Shown here: one piece after another, positions 21,215 to 50,320 of the stretch
Layout: every line of letters starts with the position of its first letter
Position numbering within the stretch: position 1 is the stretch's first letter
From: Cynocephalus volans
Lineage: Eukaryota; Chordata; Mammalia; Dermoptera; Cynocephalidae
Assembly (NCBI RefSeq): GCF_027409185.1
Contig: NC_084469.1
Coordinates: 31,114,293-31,178,292 of the forward strand
Direction of reading: 5' to 3'
DNA: 64,000 nucleotides
Translations under genes and position numbers: made by a program
The notes under the pieces: model-generated
Seen by the model: only the letters and a program-made list of their open reading frames with translations
The model's database searches: none
What the model was told of the DNA's origin: nothing

Positions 21215-23135
21215 TTTTTTAAACTCAAAAAAGGGCTTTTATTGTTTTTAACTCACTTCCTGGGAAGTTAATTTTTAAAACACTCATGGAGTCTGTTCAT
21301 CACTTGTGCTACATTCAAAAACAACAATGCCAACCAAAACCCTCAGTGGTGGGGTGAACGCCCCATCTGGGCTCTGACACGGGCAACGAAGCTGGGCCCA
21401 CCTCTGAGCTTCCCAAGGGTGGGTCCAGTCAATGTAGCCCCCTGAAACCAGACACTCAAGAAAAACTCTTTGCTCAGTGATTAGCTTTTAACTGGCCTCC
21501 CAATGACTCTATAAAAGTGTTCTTAAGAAAAGTACCGAATTATTTTTTAAGCCCTGGGTCACACTGCCTTAGTGCAGAGGAGCCAGGGAGAAATGTGGAC
21601 CCATTAACAACAGGCCACATTCCACTGCCAGCCTTAAACAGACATAGAAACTATATTACAGATGCATGTACAGCGCGAGACATGCAGGCGTGCTGTATGC
21701 AGCAGATGGGCACGCACATGCGTGTGTGCACAGAGGCGCCACGTACACCCAAGGCGCGAAGATGTAGCGGGACGAGGGCCCCTCTCCTTCTCTAAACAAG
21801 GCTTCTCCTGCAATATGGAACCCACAAAGATGGCTAAAATCCCTTGTCTGGCTCTGTTTTCAGGGGTGGTGTCTGAGTCCTGCATTATTTACCCTTGGGG
21901 GTCAACCTCTATGAGCGTTTGGTCAATAAACACCAAGCCAGCCAGCCAGACACTGATCCCAGATAGAAGATGAGTCTGCTCCAGAGGGGCCATATCTACA
22001 CATACTCCAGCACTCCTGCTCTGAACAGGCTGACTGTTGACTGTCCTAGGGGGAGGAAGTTGGCAAAGAGGCCTCCTGCCAGTGTGCCCACTCCTCCAGG
22101 GTTCTGTGTCCAGCAATGCCTCCAATACGGACAGTTTGCCCTCCATCGTAGGCATGTGAGGGCAGCTTTCAGGGTCAGATGGGTAGGCCAGTGTAGGATA
22201 AGAGATTGGATTCCAGTTATTTCAGCATGTGCAAGGCCATAGCATTGCATGTCCATGGCCATTGGTTGGTGTTGGCTACTGGCATGTCCTCTGCAGCCTT
22301 GGCTCTGGGGAGCCAGGGAGAGAGGGAGGGAAGTTGGCAGGGAAGGTGTGGTGCTCCTGATTCAGGCCTTTGCTCAGAGCTTGATTCGGTTCAACCCATT
22401 TTCTGGATGGTCTCAAATGCAAAACACAATCCAGGAAGGTCAGCCCAGTCCATTTGGCTGCCAAATAATGGTGGGTTGTGCTGGAAACCACCCAAAGCTA
22501 TAGGAAAGCTCGTTAGATGTTCCCAAGCAGGGCTTCTCCCCCCACCACCCAGGTTAAAAACAAAAGTAAAAGACAACAAAAAAGGAATCTGAATTCTCCA
22601 ATACTAGCCCTCTCCCCAGTGGGGCCCAGGAATACACTGAGGGGTCAGAGTCTCTATTCCAGCATCCTGAGTAGACAAGAGCTCTGGCACCACCACCCCA
22701 AGGTGGGCAGGGTCCTCCCCTCCATGTGCCCAGCCCCCAGCAGGTCTTTGGGGAGACCTCTGCCGTTGCACTAAGCCAGGCCTCCACCTGCCATCTTGGT
22801 TTCCTGTCTCCTGCCCTGGGCCTTGCCAACACCACGTGGGGTTTCTGAGGCTCCATGGGCACCTGGTTTTCCCACAGGATGGGTGAGGCCAAGGACAGCC
22901 AGGATGAGAAGGAAAGCCTTGTGGGAGCCCTGCCCCCAAAACCCCAGACAACACACATTCCAATCCTGTCCCTGGACGTGCGTGCGTGGAGGTCATGCAG
23001 CACGAGGGGGGAGGGGAGCCAGGAGAGGGGCTGCACAGCCCAACTCCCTACCCGCAGGGCAGCTGTCGCATGAGGGCGGTGGACCTCTGGCACGGATGAG
23101 TGTGCTGCCGGGTGGCCCTGGGCGCATGCAGGGGC
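21215..23135 (-). other. CAMKK1: CAMKK1 3'UTR
   Basis: Follows the stop codon at 23138-23136 without another recognisable exon and runs to the AATAAA at 21243. It is largely free of recognisable repeats, unlike its surroundings. The open frames on both strands inside it have no family signature. Confidence 0.6.
21238..21243 (-). terminator. CAMKK1: CAMKK1 poly(A) signal AATAAA
   Basis: The minus strand reads AATAAA here, about 1.9 kb past the stop codon. It is followed by an A-rich likely cleavage zone near 21215-21228 and then a GU-rich 'TTTGTGTGTACATTTTC' stretch, the usual downstream element. The site is inferred from motif order only. Confidence 0.6.
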
Positions 23136-40341
<17,206 letters not shown>

Positions 40342-42169
40342 GGCCTCAGTTGAGGGGATTCTCTAGGTAGCCTTGTTGGGAACCTGAGAGAAGAGGGCAG
40401 AGAAGGCTTCACTTCTGGATGAGAGGCTTGCCACGGGGCAAGGAGATAGGATCTAGGCCCTTTTCCCACTGTAGCCACAACCCTGTGGGTCCCACCTCCA
40501 TGCCTTTGCCCTGGCTGCTCCCCCTGCCTGGGTTGCCAGCACCCAAACTCAGGTCTATCCCTGCTAACTGAAGGAATTCAAGGAACCCATCTGACTCTGC
40601 TACATGCCAGCCCTCTAGACCTCAGTATCCCCACCTGTAAAACAGACACAGTCACTCTGCCATGCTGGCTTCACAGGGAAGCAGAGAGAATCTGATATTC
40701 TGGAGTCAGAACAGACAGACCCAGGCAGAAGACTGGAGGCCCAGCAGCACTGGGAGGGACAGAGTCCAGGGTCAGCTCAGCATGCAGCCCAGTGACTCAG
40801 GAGCCCCGCCCCTTGACAGCAGAGCATTCCAGAGCTGCCACCTGAAAGCTGAGCTAGGCACTGGTGATGCTGCAGGCCTACCCACCTCCTCCAGGAAGGT
40901 CTCCCTGATGTTCCAGCACCACCACCACCCTTGCCCCCATCCCTCTCACTTCATCCAGAAGATTTCCCTGAGGCTCCAGCCTCTCTCACTTCCTCTCACC
41001 TTGTCCAGGGCCACAGGGCAAGTCTCCCATTAATCCCTTCCCTGCCCCAGCAGAGCCTCCAGTCTAGGGCAGGGTCCATAGGGGAGAGAGGGCTACTGCT
41101 TCAGTGGCTGTCAAGGAAGGCTCCACTGTACTAAAAGGTCATTCCTTTTTTCTCTTATTTCTTGATTTTTTTCTTCTAATTTGTTCATGTGGCCAAAATA
41201 TTTGTCGCATCTACTCATGGAAGATGCTCTCCCTGGCCCAGCCTCACAGCACCCCCGCCCCTGGTCCTATTGCAGTCTGACTCCCAAACTGGGTTCTAGG
41301 CCAAGGAGTAACCCCAGTATAAGCCACAAATCAACCCCCAGCCTCAAACCCAACTGAGCTTAAGCCCTCCAGTCCTGACCCTGGGCTATACCCTGACCCC
41401 AGCAGAACCCCGATACTCAGACTGGGACGTCATCTGCCCCAGGCTGAGCACTGGCCCTTTCCCAGCCCAATGTGCCTCCCTACTCCTGGGTCTAACTCAG
41501 CACCTTCTCAGAAAAAGGAAGTGAATGGACTTCTGACTCTCTGCCCTTCCTGCCTGGTGGTAACTTCCTCTGTCCCCACACAGGGACTTTGAGAACACAG
41601 GCCTCATGTGTGTAGTGTCTTGGTTTCAACCCTCATTCCCCCATTCCCTTGTTTTGACAGATGTCAAGGAGGCAGGGCTGGCTGGGGTCCTCTAGCCACA
41701 GAGGAGCCTGGGCTGGGCTCCAGTCCTGCTTGCTAACCTACCATGGGGCCCTGGGCAAGCTCCTCCCCAATTCTGAGCCTAAGTTCCCCCATCTGTACTG
41801 TGGATGCAGTAGCTTCCCAGAATCACTAGGCTCACAGCAAGGTTTGGAGGTGAATTCTAGGTAAGGGCATGGTCCAGGTCCCCACTGTGCCTGACACGGT
41901 GTCGAGTGAATGGAGGCCTGGAAGTAGTGGAGCTGGTGTTGACATGCAGAAAGGAAGGGAAAAGAGAATCCAGAGTGGCAACAGGAAGACATGGAGGCTG
42001 GACCTAGAGGAGTGAGAGGGAGTTGGTGAGGCTGGAGCATCAGGGAGGCCTCCCTGGAAGAGGTTAGAGGGGGCAGTGAGTGGAGTTGAAGTTTCAAGGA
42101 GGCTTTAGAAACCAGACCACTTTCAGGAAGAAGGAAGCCAAGGTTAAAAGGAGCCATCCAAGCCTGGCC

Positions 42170-42358
42170 AGGCTCCTCTCTGTAGCTGGCCCACCTGCTA
42201 CCCCTCCCTCTCACTCAGCAAACCTTATTTCTCCCATCAGAATATAAGCTTCATGAGATTAGGGCTCTTGTCTGCCTTGTTTCCATAAAATCATTGGTTT
42301 CTTCAGCAGCACTGGGCACATAATAAGAGCTCGATAAATATTTGTTGAATAAATGAGT
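42170..42358 (+). repeat. L2 LINE 3' end
   Basis: 'cccatcagaatataagcttc', 'atgagattagggctcttg', 'gctcgataaatatttgttg' and a final 'aataaatga' are the L2 tail. Confidence 0.7.
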
Positions 42359-42749
42359 GGTTGCCATAGTGATCATTACAGCTCTGTCCCCATTAGACAG
42401 ATGAAAAAGCAGCCTCAGAGAGGGGACTCCCAACAAGCCTCAGCTCCCAGCCCACATCACAGGATAAACATCAGAGTCAGGAGCTCCTGCCCTATGGCCC
42501 CAGGCAGGGACCAAGAGACTGAGAGCCACCATAGGCAGAAGCCACAGGCTATCCTGGCCCATAAAATTTGCATATGATTTCCCTGGGGTTGCTATCCCAG
42601 CAAAAGGCCATCTCATCCTTTAACCTTTAACTCCCTTCCCCCCTTTTCTCAGATAGGGGGCCCAGCAAGGGGCAAGGAAGGGCCTGGGGTCACACAGCAA
42701 GTCAGGGCAGAAGCCTTCCTGTTCCAGCCTGGGGCTCTGCTACCTGGGT

Positions 42750-42970
42750 TAGTGCCCAGGCTCTGAAGCCAGGCTGCCAGGCTGCATCACTTCCTGGCTG
42801 TGAGCCCAGGGGCAGGTGACTTCACCTTTGTGCCTTAGGTTTTCCACATCTGCAAAATGGGGCTAATAGTGGGTCTCACCAGGCAGTTGTGAGGTGTAAA
42901 AGAGTGAATGCCGATAAGGGACTCGGAACAGTGCCTGCCACTAAGGAAGCTCCGTAAAAGTGTGTTGTTG
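42750..42970 (+). repeat. MIR SINE
   Basis: Sense MIR: 'ggctctgaagccaggctgcc', 'cttcctggctgtgagccc', 'catctgcaaaatggggct', 'gttgtgaggtgtaaaagag'. Confidence 0.75.
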
Positions 42971-43059
42971 TGCTGCTGTTGTTGTCATTGCCCGGGACAC
43001 GCTGTGGCCCAGATGGATGCGCGGGTGGTGGAACGCGGCTGTGAGGGCTGACGTCAGGC

Positions 43060-43085
43060 CCTCCATCCCTCCCTCCCTCCCTCCC
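43060..43085. repeat. (CCCT)n microsatellite
   Basis: Five to six 'ccct' units in 'catccctccctccctccctc'. Inside CAMKK1 intron 1. Confidence 0.85.
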
Positions 43086-44659
43086 GTCTGGATCAAATTC
43101 AGGTGACTAAGCAGCCAGGGGAGGCCCGAGGTTCCTGCCGCGTGTCCAGGCGACAGGGCCTGGTGCCCAAGGCTGTGCATGTTTGGGCGTGTGTCCACAC
43201 CTGACAGAATGCGTGCGAGCAGGGCTGTGGGCCTGGGGTGACAGTGTGTGTCTATATGTGCTGTGGCTCCGCACACATGAGCGCATCTGCGTGGAGACAA
43301 AAACCTCAGTGTGGTCTAGGTGCGTGTAAAGTGTGCTCATGTGTACACAGGCCCCAGGATGGGGGGTGAGGGTCTGCAATCCCTGGGGGCGATGGGCGAT
43401 TGATCCCAGAGGTCAATTCTGGACTTTCCATAGTCACCTGTCCCACCAGCCTGGGGCTGTCTGCTGGGCTAGGCTGGGCTGTGTGTCCGGCAGAGCCAGC
43501 CTATCTGGGAGCTCACCCAGGGGGTCTCTCAAGGCCCTTCCCAAGCTGAGGCCTTAGTAGACATTTTATAGAAACTGACTCATCAGCTAACCAGGAGCCA
43601 TGTGGGCAAACAGAAAGATGGACAGACAAGCTAGGACCTAGGTCCAGGGCATGACAAGGACTCCTATGGTCATGGGGAGCCTCCCAGGGCCCAGCCTAGT
43701 CCCATGGCCAAGAAACCATACTCAGGCCCTTCCCCACTGGGAAAAGCTACTCCAGTCCTGTGCTCCCAGATTGGGGTTATGCTGCCTTGGACAAGTCATT
43801 GAGCCTCTTGGAGCCTCAGTTTTCTCATATGTGAATCAATCGGATGGCCACTATCCTGCCAACTCTCCGGGTTATGGAAGGAAGCCAATGAGATTGTGGA
43901 CACAGAAGCAGTTTACACCATAGCGATGTGAGGCTGGGATGTGTCTTTGTCTAGAAGCCACCCAGAGGGAGCCTCAATGTGCCGGGTACAACCCTACATC
44001 TGCCCCTGGCTCCAGGATGGCAGGCTTCTCTTCCCAGGCTGTGCACTACCTCCTCAGTGTCCAGCCACTTCCAAGGGATGCAGGCCCCTGGCTTCAGATG
44101 CCCACTCGGCCTGGCCTCCTCCTCAAGACGATCCCCTTCTACCCCTGGGTCCCTCAAAGAAGGTCCAGAGCAAGACAGAGCAGGCAGACTTTGTCATCAT
44201 CTATGCTGGTTCAAGCTGCCCCACCTGGGGTAACATCAGACACCAGTCAGGCTTCATTCTGAGTTCCAGACGGCTGCTGTGAGCCCCAGGACCAGGCAGA
44301 AAGGATGAGCAGCCTTGACCAGCAGAGGACTGGCCAGAAGGAAAAGCTACAAGCAGGTGGTGGCCACCCAGGCTAGACACAGAAGGTGGTCCTAACATCC
44401 CTGGGCCACCTCCCCAGAGCCATGTTTACACTCCTGACAAGCATCTGCACGGCCCTGGCAACGGGTGCCCTCCACATCTCCTGCCCCTGCCAGGGATGAC
44501 TCAGTCCCCTCAGGGGAGGCCTGGGTGTCTGGCGCCAAGTCATGCTTAAGGACATCTGCTGTGAGGACGCCCCCCTCCCACCATCCCCGGGGAGCCCCCA
44601 AGCCCCGAAGTGGGCTCTGCCTGACTGGGTGCAGCTACCCTCAGCACATCTTCTTTGCC

Positions 44660-45175
44660 CACTTACGGAAGTTGACGGTCTCCAAGTCTTGTCCTCTACC
44701 TCTGCCCCTCCTTGTCTTCCACACCAGGTCTGCACCTCCAGCCCAACTCTTTCCAACTAACTGCCTCCTCCCCCTCCACATTCCTGGATGGCTCAGCTCC
44801 AACAGGGTCCCAATGCAACCCAGCATCTTCCCCCAAACCTGCTCTTCATCCTCTGTCTTCATCGCAGAGAAGGGTACCGCATCCTCCCAGTTCTTCCCAG
44901 ACCCAGGCCAGAAATGCAGGGACCCTCTTTGTTCCTCATCTTGTCTTGCCCATCCTTGCTGCCTGCCCCCCGCCGACACACACACGCGTGGAATCTCTAC
45001 TCCGGTTGTACCACACTACTTGCAGCTTCCCAAACTGCAGAGTCTGTTCTGCTGCCAGGCCTTGGTACAAGCTGTGCCTTCTGCCAGGAACACACCTCCC
45101 TCTCCTTTGCTGCCTGGAGGACAGCTCGGACATCGCCTCCTCTGAGAGCCCTCTCTGATCTCCCCACTGCTGGCT
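44660..45175 (+). repeat. L2 LINE fragment
   Basis: L2 pieces: 'cccaaacctgctcttcatcc', 'ttgcagcttcccaaac', 'ttctgccaggaacacacctc', 'cctctgagagccctctctga'. Explains the overlapping open frames here. Confidence 0.6.
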
Positions 45176-45479
45176 AGGGAAGTTTGCTAAGTTGAATCCC
45201 CTAAAAAGTCCAGACTCTGACCTTCACTTTCCCTTCCCATTGCTTCCACCACATGGGTCTCCCTGCCTCCAGACCCATCCCACCCCATCCTCCACACCAG
45301 CTGCTAGAGGGAGGATTTCTAACATGCAAATATGGTCACAGTTCTCCCAGACCTGGCCTTCCAGGAACTTGGAATCCGGGGGGCAGAGAATCAGGAGACC
45401 TAGCCTCAGACCGGGGGCCTCACAGGCTAGGGAACAGCCAGAGACACAGACTCCTGGGACGCCAATCCAGACTCACTCA

Positions 45480-46070
45480 TTCATGCAGCAACTATTCATC
45501 GAGCACCTGCTATAAGCCGGGAGATAAAGCAGAGAACCAAAAGGACAAAGTCTCTGCCCTCACGTCGTTTAATTTCTAGTGGGGGCAAGAAGCAACAAAC
45601 AGGAAAGCCAGTACTTATATGAGACGTCTAGCGGTATGTGCTATGGAGAAAAAAAAACAGCTGTGTGAGGGGGATCAGCTGGGGGGTTCTACTCATACAG
45701 TATGGTTCAGGAAGGCCTTTCTGATTCAGGATCTCAGCAGACATCTGAAGGAAGTAAGGCAGCAAGCAATGTGGACATCTGGGGAAGAGTGCTTCAGGCA
45801 GAGGGACCGGCAAGTGCAAACACCATGAGGTGGAACAGTGCTTGCTCTGTTTGAGGAACAGCAAGGAGGCTAATGTAGGTGGAGGGAGTGGAGGTGAGAG
45901 GCACCTGATGGCACCAGGAATTACATCTGGAGAGAAGACCCAGTTGTGCAGTGTGCTGGCCTCAGGGAAAGCTTCCTGGAGGAGGTGAATGACATGGAAG
46001 CTCTCATTGAAATCACTGTAGGATTTCGGGAGCGGGAGAGGATGGAATTTCACACCGCGCATAACAGACA
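45480..46070 (+). repeat. Ancient interspersed repeat (family not assigned)
   Basis: Begins 'ttcatcgagcacctgctata', then 'ctctgccctcacgtcgttt', 'tgctatggagaaaaaa', 'tctggggaagagtgcttcag' and 'gaggaacagcaaggaggcta', a phrase order I know from many mammalian loci. I do not name the family. A related start is at 60.83 kb. Confidence 0.5.
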
Positions 46071-46105
46071 GCCGTTTCCTGGCTGGGACTCAGGGATTGG
46101 TTTGC

Positions 46106-46130
46106 GGGGGGGTGGGGGGGTGGGGGGGGG
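46106..46130 (+). other. G-run tract with G-quadruplex potential
   Basis: Three G-runs of 7, 7 and 9 separated by single T, which satisfies the usual four-tract G4 pattern because the runs can be divided. About 0.6 kb upstream of the CAMKK1 CpG island edge, in intron 1. Confidence 0.7.
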
Positions 46131-46449
46131 ACTTTGTGGACAGAGACCAGGAGGCCTACAAAGCCAGAAGAGGGCTTTGGGCGGGGGAGTAACTCAGTTG
46201 GATGAGGTTTAAAAGGACTCTTCAGGTTGCTGTGGGGACAGAGGGTTGAGAGACCAAGTACGAGGCAGAGGGTCCCCAGAGTGTGGGCCTAGGACACAGT
46301 GGGTACTCCGTCTGTGTGTGCTGAATGACCGAGTGCATGGCTTTGGGGAGACCAGTGCCTCTTCCCTGGGATCCTCAAGGACACAATCTGTGTGCTTCTC
46401 CCACACTCCCGCGCCCACCTGGCAGATGCACAGCCCTGTGGGAACTCAC

Positions 46450-46700
46450 CAAGCCACAGTCCTGTGACCTGTGACATAAACTCTGCACACCCGGTAACAC
46501 CCTCAAGACGCGCACACATCCACACCCCTCCCCTGACAGGCGCACGCCCATGTCCGCGTGACCCGCCCTCACACACCATTCCGTCTGTAATGCACCCTCC
46601 TCACACACACAGGCACACTCCTGTGTCCACGTGACACACGCACACCCGCCTCCAAACGCCACACACAGGTCCCCGCGCACGTGTGCACCCTCCAAGCCAC
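46450..46700. repeat. Degenerate CA-rich tandem region
   Basis: Repeated imperfect units such as 'acacacaggcacac' and 'cgtgacacacgcacac' at the edge of the CpG island. Looks like a decayed CA/CG minisatellite. Confidence 0.6.
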
Positions 46701-46719
46701 CAGTCCTGTGCCTACCGGG

Positions 46720-47720
46720 GCCCAGAAGCCGCAGCGCCCGCCTCCGCCGACACCCCCCGCCCCAGCCAGGGGAAGACTGCGCAGCTAAAGCCACACGCCG
46801 CATCCGTCCCATTCATCAACCCCCCGCCTCCAGCTCTTGAAGGAAGCCTCGTGGGAGGGCCGTGGGAGGAGCGCTCCGCGGAGATCCACACGTGGGTGCA
46901 CCGGTCTGGGCCCACTCCGCATAGACGCGGCCTTCCCCAGGCGCCGGGGAGCGGTGGCTAGTGCGCCGGGAATGGACGCAGTCCCGTATCAAGGCGGGGC
47001 GCCCGCGCAGATGCGGTCCCGGCCGCCGGCGCAGACAGAAGCAAGCTCCGGGGGGCAGCCGGCAGACCCGTCCCCGCAGACAGAAGGGGGAGGATCCCCG
47101 CATGGACGAGACCGGCTGCCTGGCAGACGCGACCTCGCCGACCACCCCACCCCGCGGCAGGTTGCGAACAGATGTTCAGACGTTCGTCCCCTCCCGCTGC
47201 CCGCCCCAGGTCCCATCCCCGCCGACCCCTACCTCGGCACCAGGCGGCAGTCTCCGCGGCCGGGCGGGCGGCCAGGCTCGCTCCCGCGGCGCGCACCCCG
47301 CCCCGCCCCGCCTGCCTCGGGCCGGGCCGGGATCGCCGAGCTCAGACAGCCGGCGCCGAGGCTCCAGGCAGCGCTCGCTCCCCCGCCCGCCGCCGCGCCT
47401 GGCCCGCGCTCATTGGTCAGGTCGCTCGGCTCCTCCAGCGCCGCCCAATCAGAGCCCGGGACTTCCGCCCCGCCAGCCGGAGGGGAGGGGCCGCGGCCGG
47501 TGGTGGCTGGGGAGGGGACCCTCCCCCTGCGGCCCGGCTGGCTTCGTCACGCCCCTGGCGCCCCGATACAGGCTGCCTGGGGTCCCCCGAAACCCCTCCA
47601 AGCCGTGGGGTGGGCCCCTCAGCTGCGCCTGAGGGGGACTGGTCCCCCCCTCCCGGCCTTCAGGGGCAGGAGCGCCCCCTCCTCGGGGGCTTGCTGGAGA
47701 GCAGCAAGGGGAGATCGGCG
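46720..47720 (-). promoter_or_regulatory. CAMKK1: CpG-island promoter of CAMKK1 (probable non-coding exon 1)
   Basis: Dense CpG block upstream of coding exon 2 on the minus strand. CCAAT boxes lie at 47412-47416 (minus strand) and 47445-47449 (plus strand), with GC boxes around 47300 and 47490. The real first exon and its donor cannot be fixed from sequence alone. Open frames of 200-350 codons here result from GC-rich composition. Confidence 0.7.
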
Positions 47721-47959
47721 ACCAGGGATGAGCCGAGGCCGAGGCGAGGCAGAAGGGCTTGAATGGCAGGCCCAGGAGTTTAACCTTCTGCTGCGGGGCG
47801 GGGAGTGGGGTGCGATAGGGATGCCCAGGGTTCGAGTCGGATTCATGTTTGGAAAAGGGCCCTGTGAGTAGGCGGCACGAATGGCCTAGCTGGGGCAGGG
47901 GGGATGGAGGGTACTCAACAGGACTGGGGGACCTTCACGGTGGCTGTTCCTGGGGGCTC

Positions 47960-48735
47960 TGCCTCCCACTTCTCCCCTGGCGATCTCACCAACTCTTGGG
48001 TCAGTTATGCTAAGTTCTCCACTTGTGACTCTTCTGGCACCTCATGCTACCACTTACCCAGACAGAGCCCCATATCACTCCCCCAAATCTGGCCTCCTGT
48101 GTCTCTGTCTCAAACTGGAGCCAGAAACCTGGGAGTCACCTGCAGTCACCAGCTTCTTGCACCAACCAGTCAATCACCAGGCCCTGCTGTGCTGCCACTT
48201 AAATATTCCCAGAATCTGTCCACTTCTCTCTACCCCTCCGCCCTTCTCTTAGCTCAGGCCACCACCATCTTCTACTTGATGGCGGCAGCAGCCTCCTCAC
48301 TGGCCTCCCACCCCCATCCCATCTCACCTCCCACTTGCCTTTCTCTACTTGGCAGCCAGAGCAATCTTTCAGAAACACAAGTCCAAGTAGTCAGTTCTTG
48401 CTTAGGAATCTTCCAAGGCTCACCACTACCCTGAGAATACATAGGTCCAATCAAGCCCTCCAGAAGCTTACGCCTAATCACTTTCCTGCTTAACCTCTAA
48501 TTGTCTTTCAGGGCTCCATTCAATGATCCTTCTGCCCAGAAACCTTCCCTGTCATCTCTTCACTGCGCAGCATGGGTTAGCAGCTCCTCCTAGGAACTTC
48601 CTTGTACCCAGTATCTGTTTACCTGCCTGTTCCACATATGAGCTGGGAGCTCCTTGAAGGCAGGGGCTGTGCCTGATTCATCCAGTACACAGCTTGACAC
48701 ATCAGTAGATGTTTGTTGAATGAATAATTGGATAT
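47960..48735 (+). repeat. L2 LINE 3' part
   Basis: Good L2 match: 'gccagaaacctgggagtcac', 'cttaaatattcccagaatc', 'tggcagccagagcaatcttt', 'gaaggcaggggctgtgcctg', 'tagatgtttgttgaatga'. Intergenic, CAMKK1 to P2RX1. Confidence 0.8.
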
Positions 48736-49399
48736 GGCAATTGGGGGGTTGGATATGTGAGGCTGGAGTTCAGGAAAGAGGGCTGGGCCAGAGAGACAGT
48801 TTTGAGAGTCACCAGAAGACCTGTAATTGTAAATAGGGCCACAGGAAAGAATGAGATCACTCAGAGCAAATAAAACTTGGGTCAAGGGTAGAATGCTTGC
48901 TTTTAAGGGGGAAAGAATTCTGTACCAGGTAGGATCAGAATTCTGACCTAGGTAACAGAAATCCCACATAAAAGCTTCAGGGAAGACAGTCCAGGGCTGG
49001 TATGGCAGCTCTGCTCCACAAAGACCTCCTAGGTGTGGCTCCTTCCACCCAGTGCTCCAGCAACCTCTGGGTGTGACTCTAGTACTCATAGTTCAGGATA
49101 GTGGCTAGAACTCCAGCCATCACACATGCATTCCAGGCAGTGGAATGGAGAAAAGGATGAAGAAGAAGGTAAAGGAGCTGCACCAACACTCTTTTAAGGA
49201 AAGTTCCCAGAAAGTGTCACATGACCTTCATTCGCTTGAGCTTAGTCCATGGCCAGACCCAGCTGCAAGAAAAGGCTGAGAAGGGCATCTTCCATTCTAG
49301 GCAACCATATGCCCCAGATAAGAACCAAGGGTTGCGTTGCCATAGGGAGAACAGATATCCGGGACACCTAGCTGAGCCCACACTGAAAGAGTGGATAAA

Positions 49400-49580
49400 T
49401 TGAGAGGCAGGGCACTTCTGTGTGCCAGGCTCTGTACTAGGCACTTTATATATTTTATCTTATCACAACCCTAGAGAGGCTGTTATTATCCCTGACTCAC
49501 AGAGGAGGCTTGGAGAGTTAAGCGACTTGCCCAAGGACACACAGAGAGCTGTGGCAGAGCTGCACTTGAAGCCTTTCTTT
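49400..49580 (-). repeat. MIR SINE
   Basis: Antisense MIR: 'tgtgccaggctctgtactag', 'gactcacagaggaggcttgg', 'gacttgcccaaggacacac'. Confidence 0.75.
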
Positions 49581-50104
49581 TCCCTGCACACCTAGCTGAC
49601 TGGAAAATCAGAAGAGGGTGTGTCTTAGGAGATGATGGAAGGAAATTTTTCAAAGAGAAGGGTTTGTGTCAGATGCTGACAGGCCAAGCAGGATACGGGC
49701 TGAAGTGTCCACTTGGATTTCGCAACAAGGACACTGCTGGTGACCTTGGCAAGGGTATCTAAAAGTGATGCGGCGGAGGCCAATTGCAGAGGGAAGTGTG
49801 GCCTGGTCTTTCTGGAAGGGTAGCAATGAGGGAAGAGTGGGCAGAGCTGCAGGGGAACCTGAGCCAGGAGGAGGCAGAAAAGGAGAACAATGCAGGGGTG
49901 GCAGAGAGAAGAGGCGGCTTCTGGGCTGGGTAGAAGGATTGAATACAGAGGTGGAGTCCTTCTTTGCTCATGCAAGAGAGAAGAGGGCAGGAGGTGCAAA
50001 AGCAGGTGGGTCTGGAGAAGGAAGGGAGGGTGTAGGGCGTAGGTAGGTTCTTGGCTGTGGGAGAGGGCAGAAGTCCCCAGGCCTGCAGAACAGGGGAGAG
50101 GCTG

Positions 50105-50320
50105 ACCTGTGCTGTCCCACCAGTCACATGTGGCTATTTAACTTAATTTAAAATAAGTAGAGTAAGAACTTCAGTTCTTGGTTGCACTGGCCACATTTCA
50201 AGTGTGCAGTGGCCACATGTGGCTATTGGCTACCACGGCAGGCAGCACAGGTAGAGAACACTTCCCATCATGCAGGTGGTTCCATCGCACAGCACTGGTT
50301 GAGACAGAGTGTGGTGATGG
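50105..50320 (-). repeat. MER5A-type hAT DNA element
   Basis: Antisense MER5A phrases: 'gtcacatgtggctatttaac', 'tggccacatttcaagtgtg', 'cacatgtggctattggctac'. A second copy, in the other direction, is at 51.44 kb. Confidence 0.7.

Larger units (their letters stand above)
40384..46720. other. CAMKK1 intron 1, distal part
   Basis: Long intron between the non-coding first exon and exon 2. It holds L2 and MIR pieces, a CT-rich microsatellite at 43060 and GT/CA-rich stretches. At 40900-42160 and 43900-44650 I see nothing I can name. Confidence 0.5.

Noticed and set aside
44465-45515. Series of 90-226 codon open frames
   Set aside because: They lie over an L2 fragment and adjoining stop-poor sequence; overlapping frames on both strands, no start context or domain.
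46837-47871. 344-codon open frame and overlapping frames at the CAMKK1 island
   Set aside because: Low-stop GC-rich composition; Pro/Arg/Gly-rich product in all frames with no family signature.
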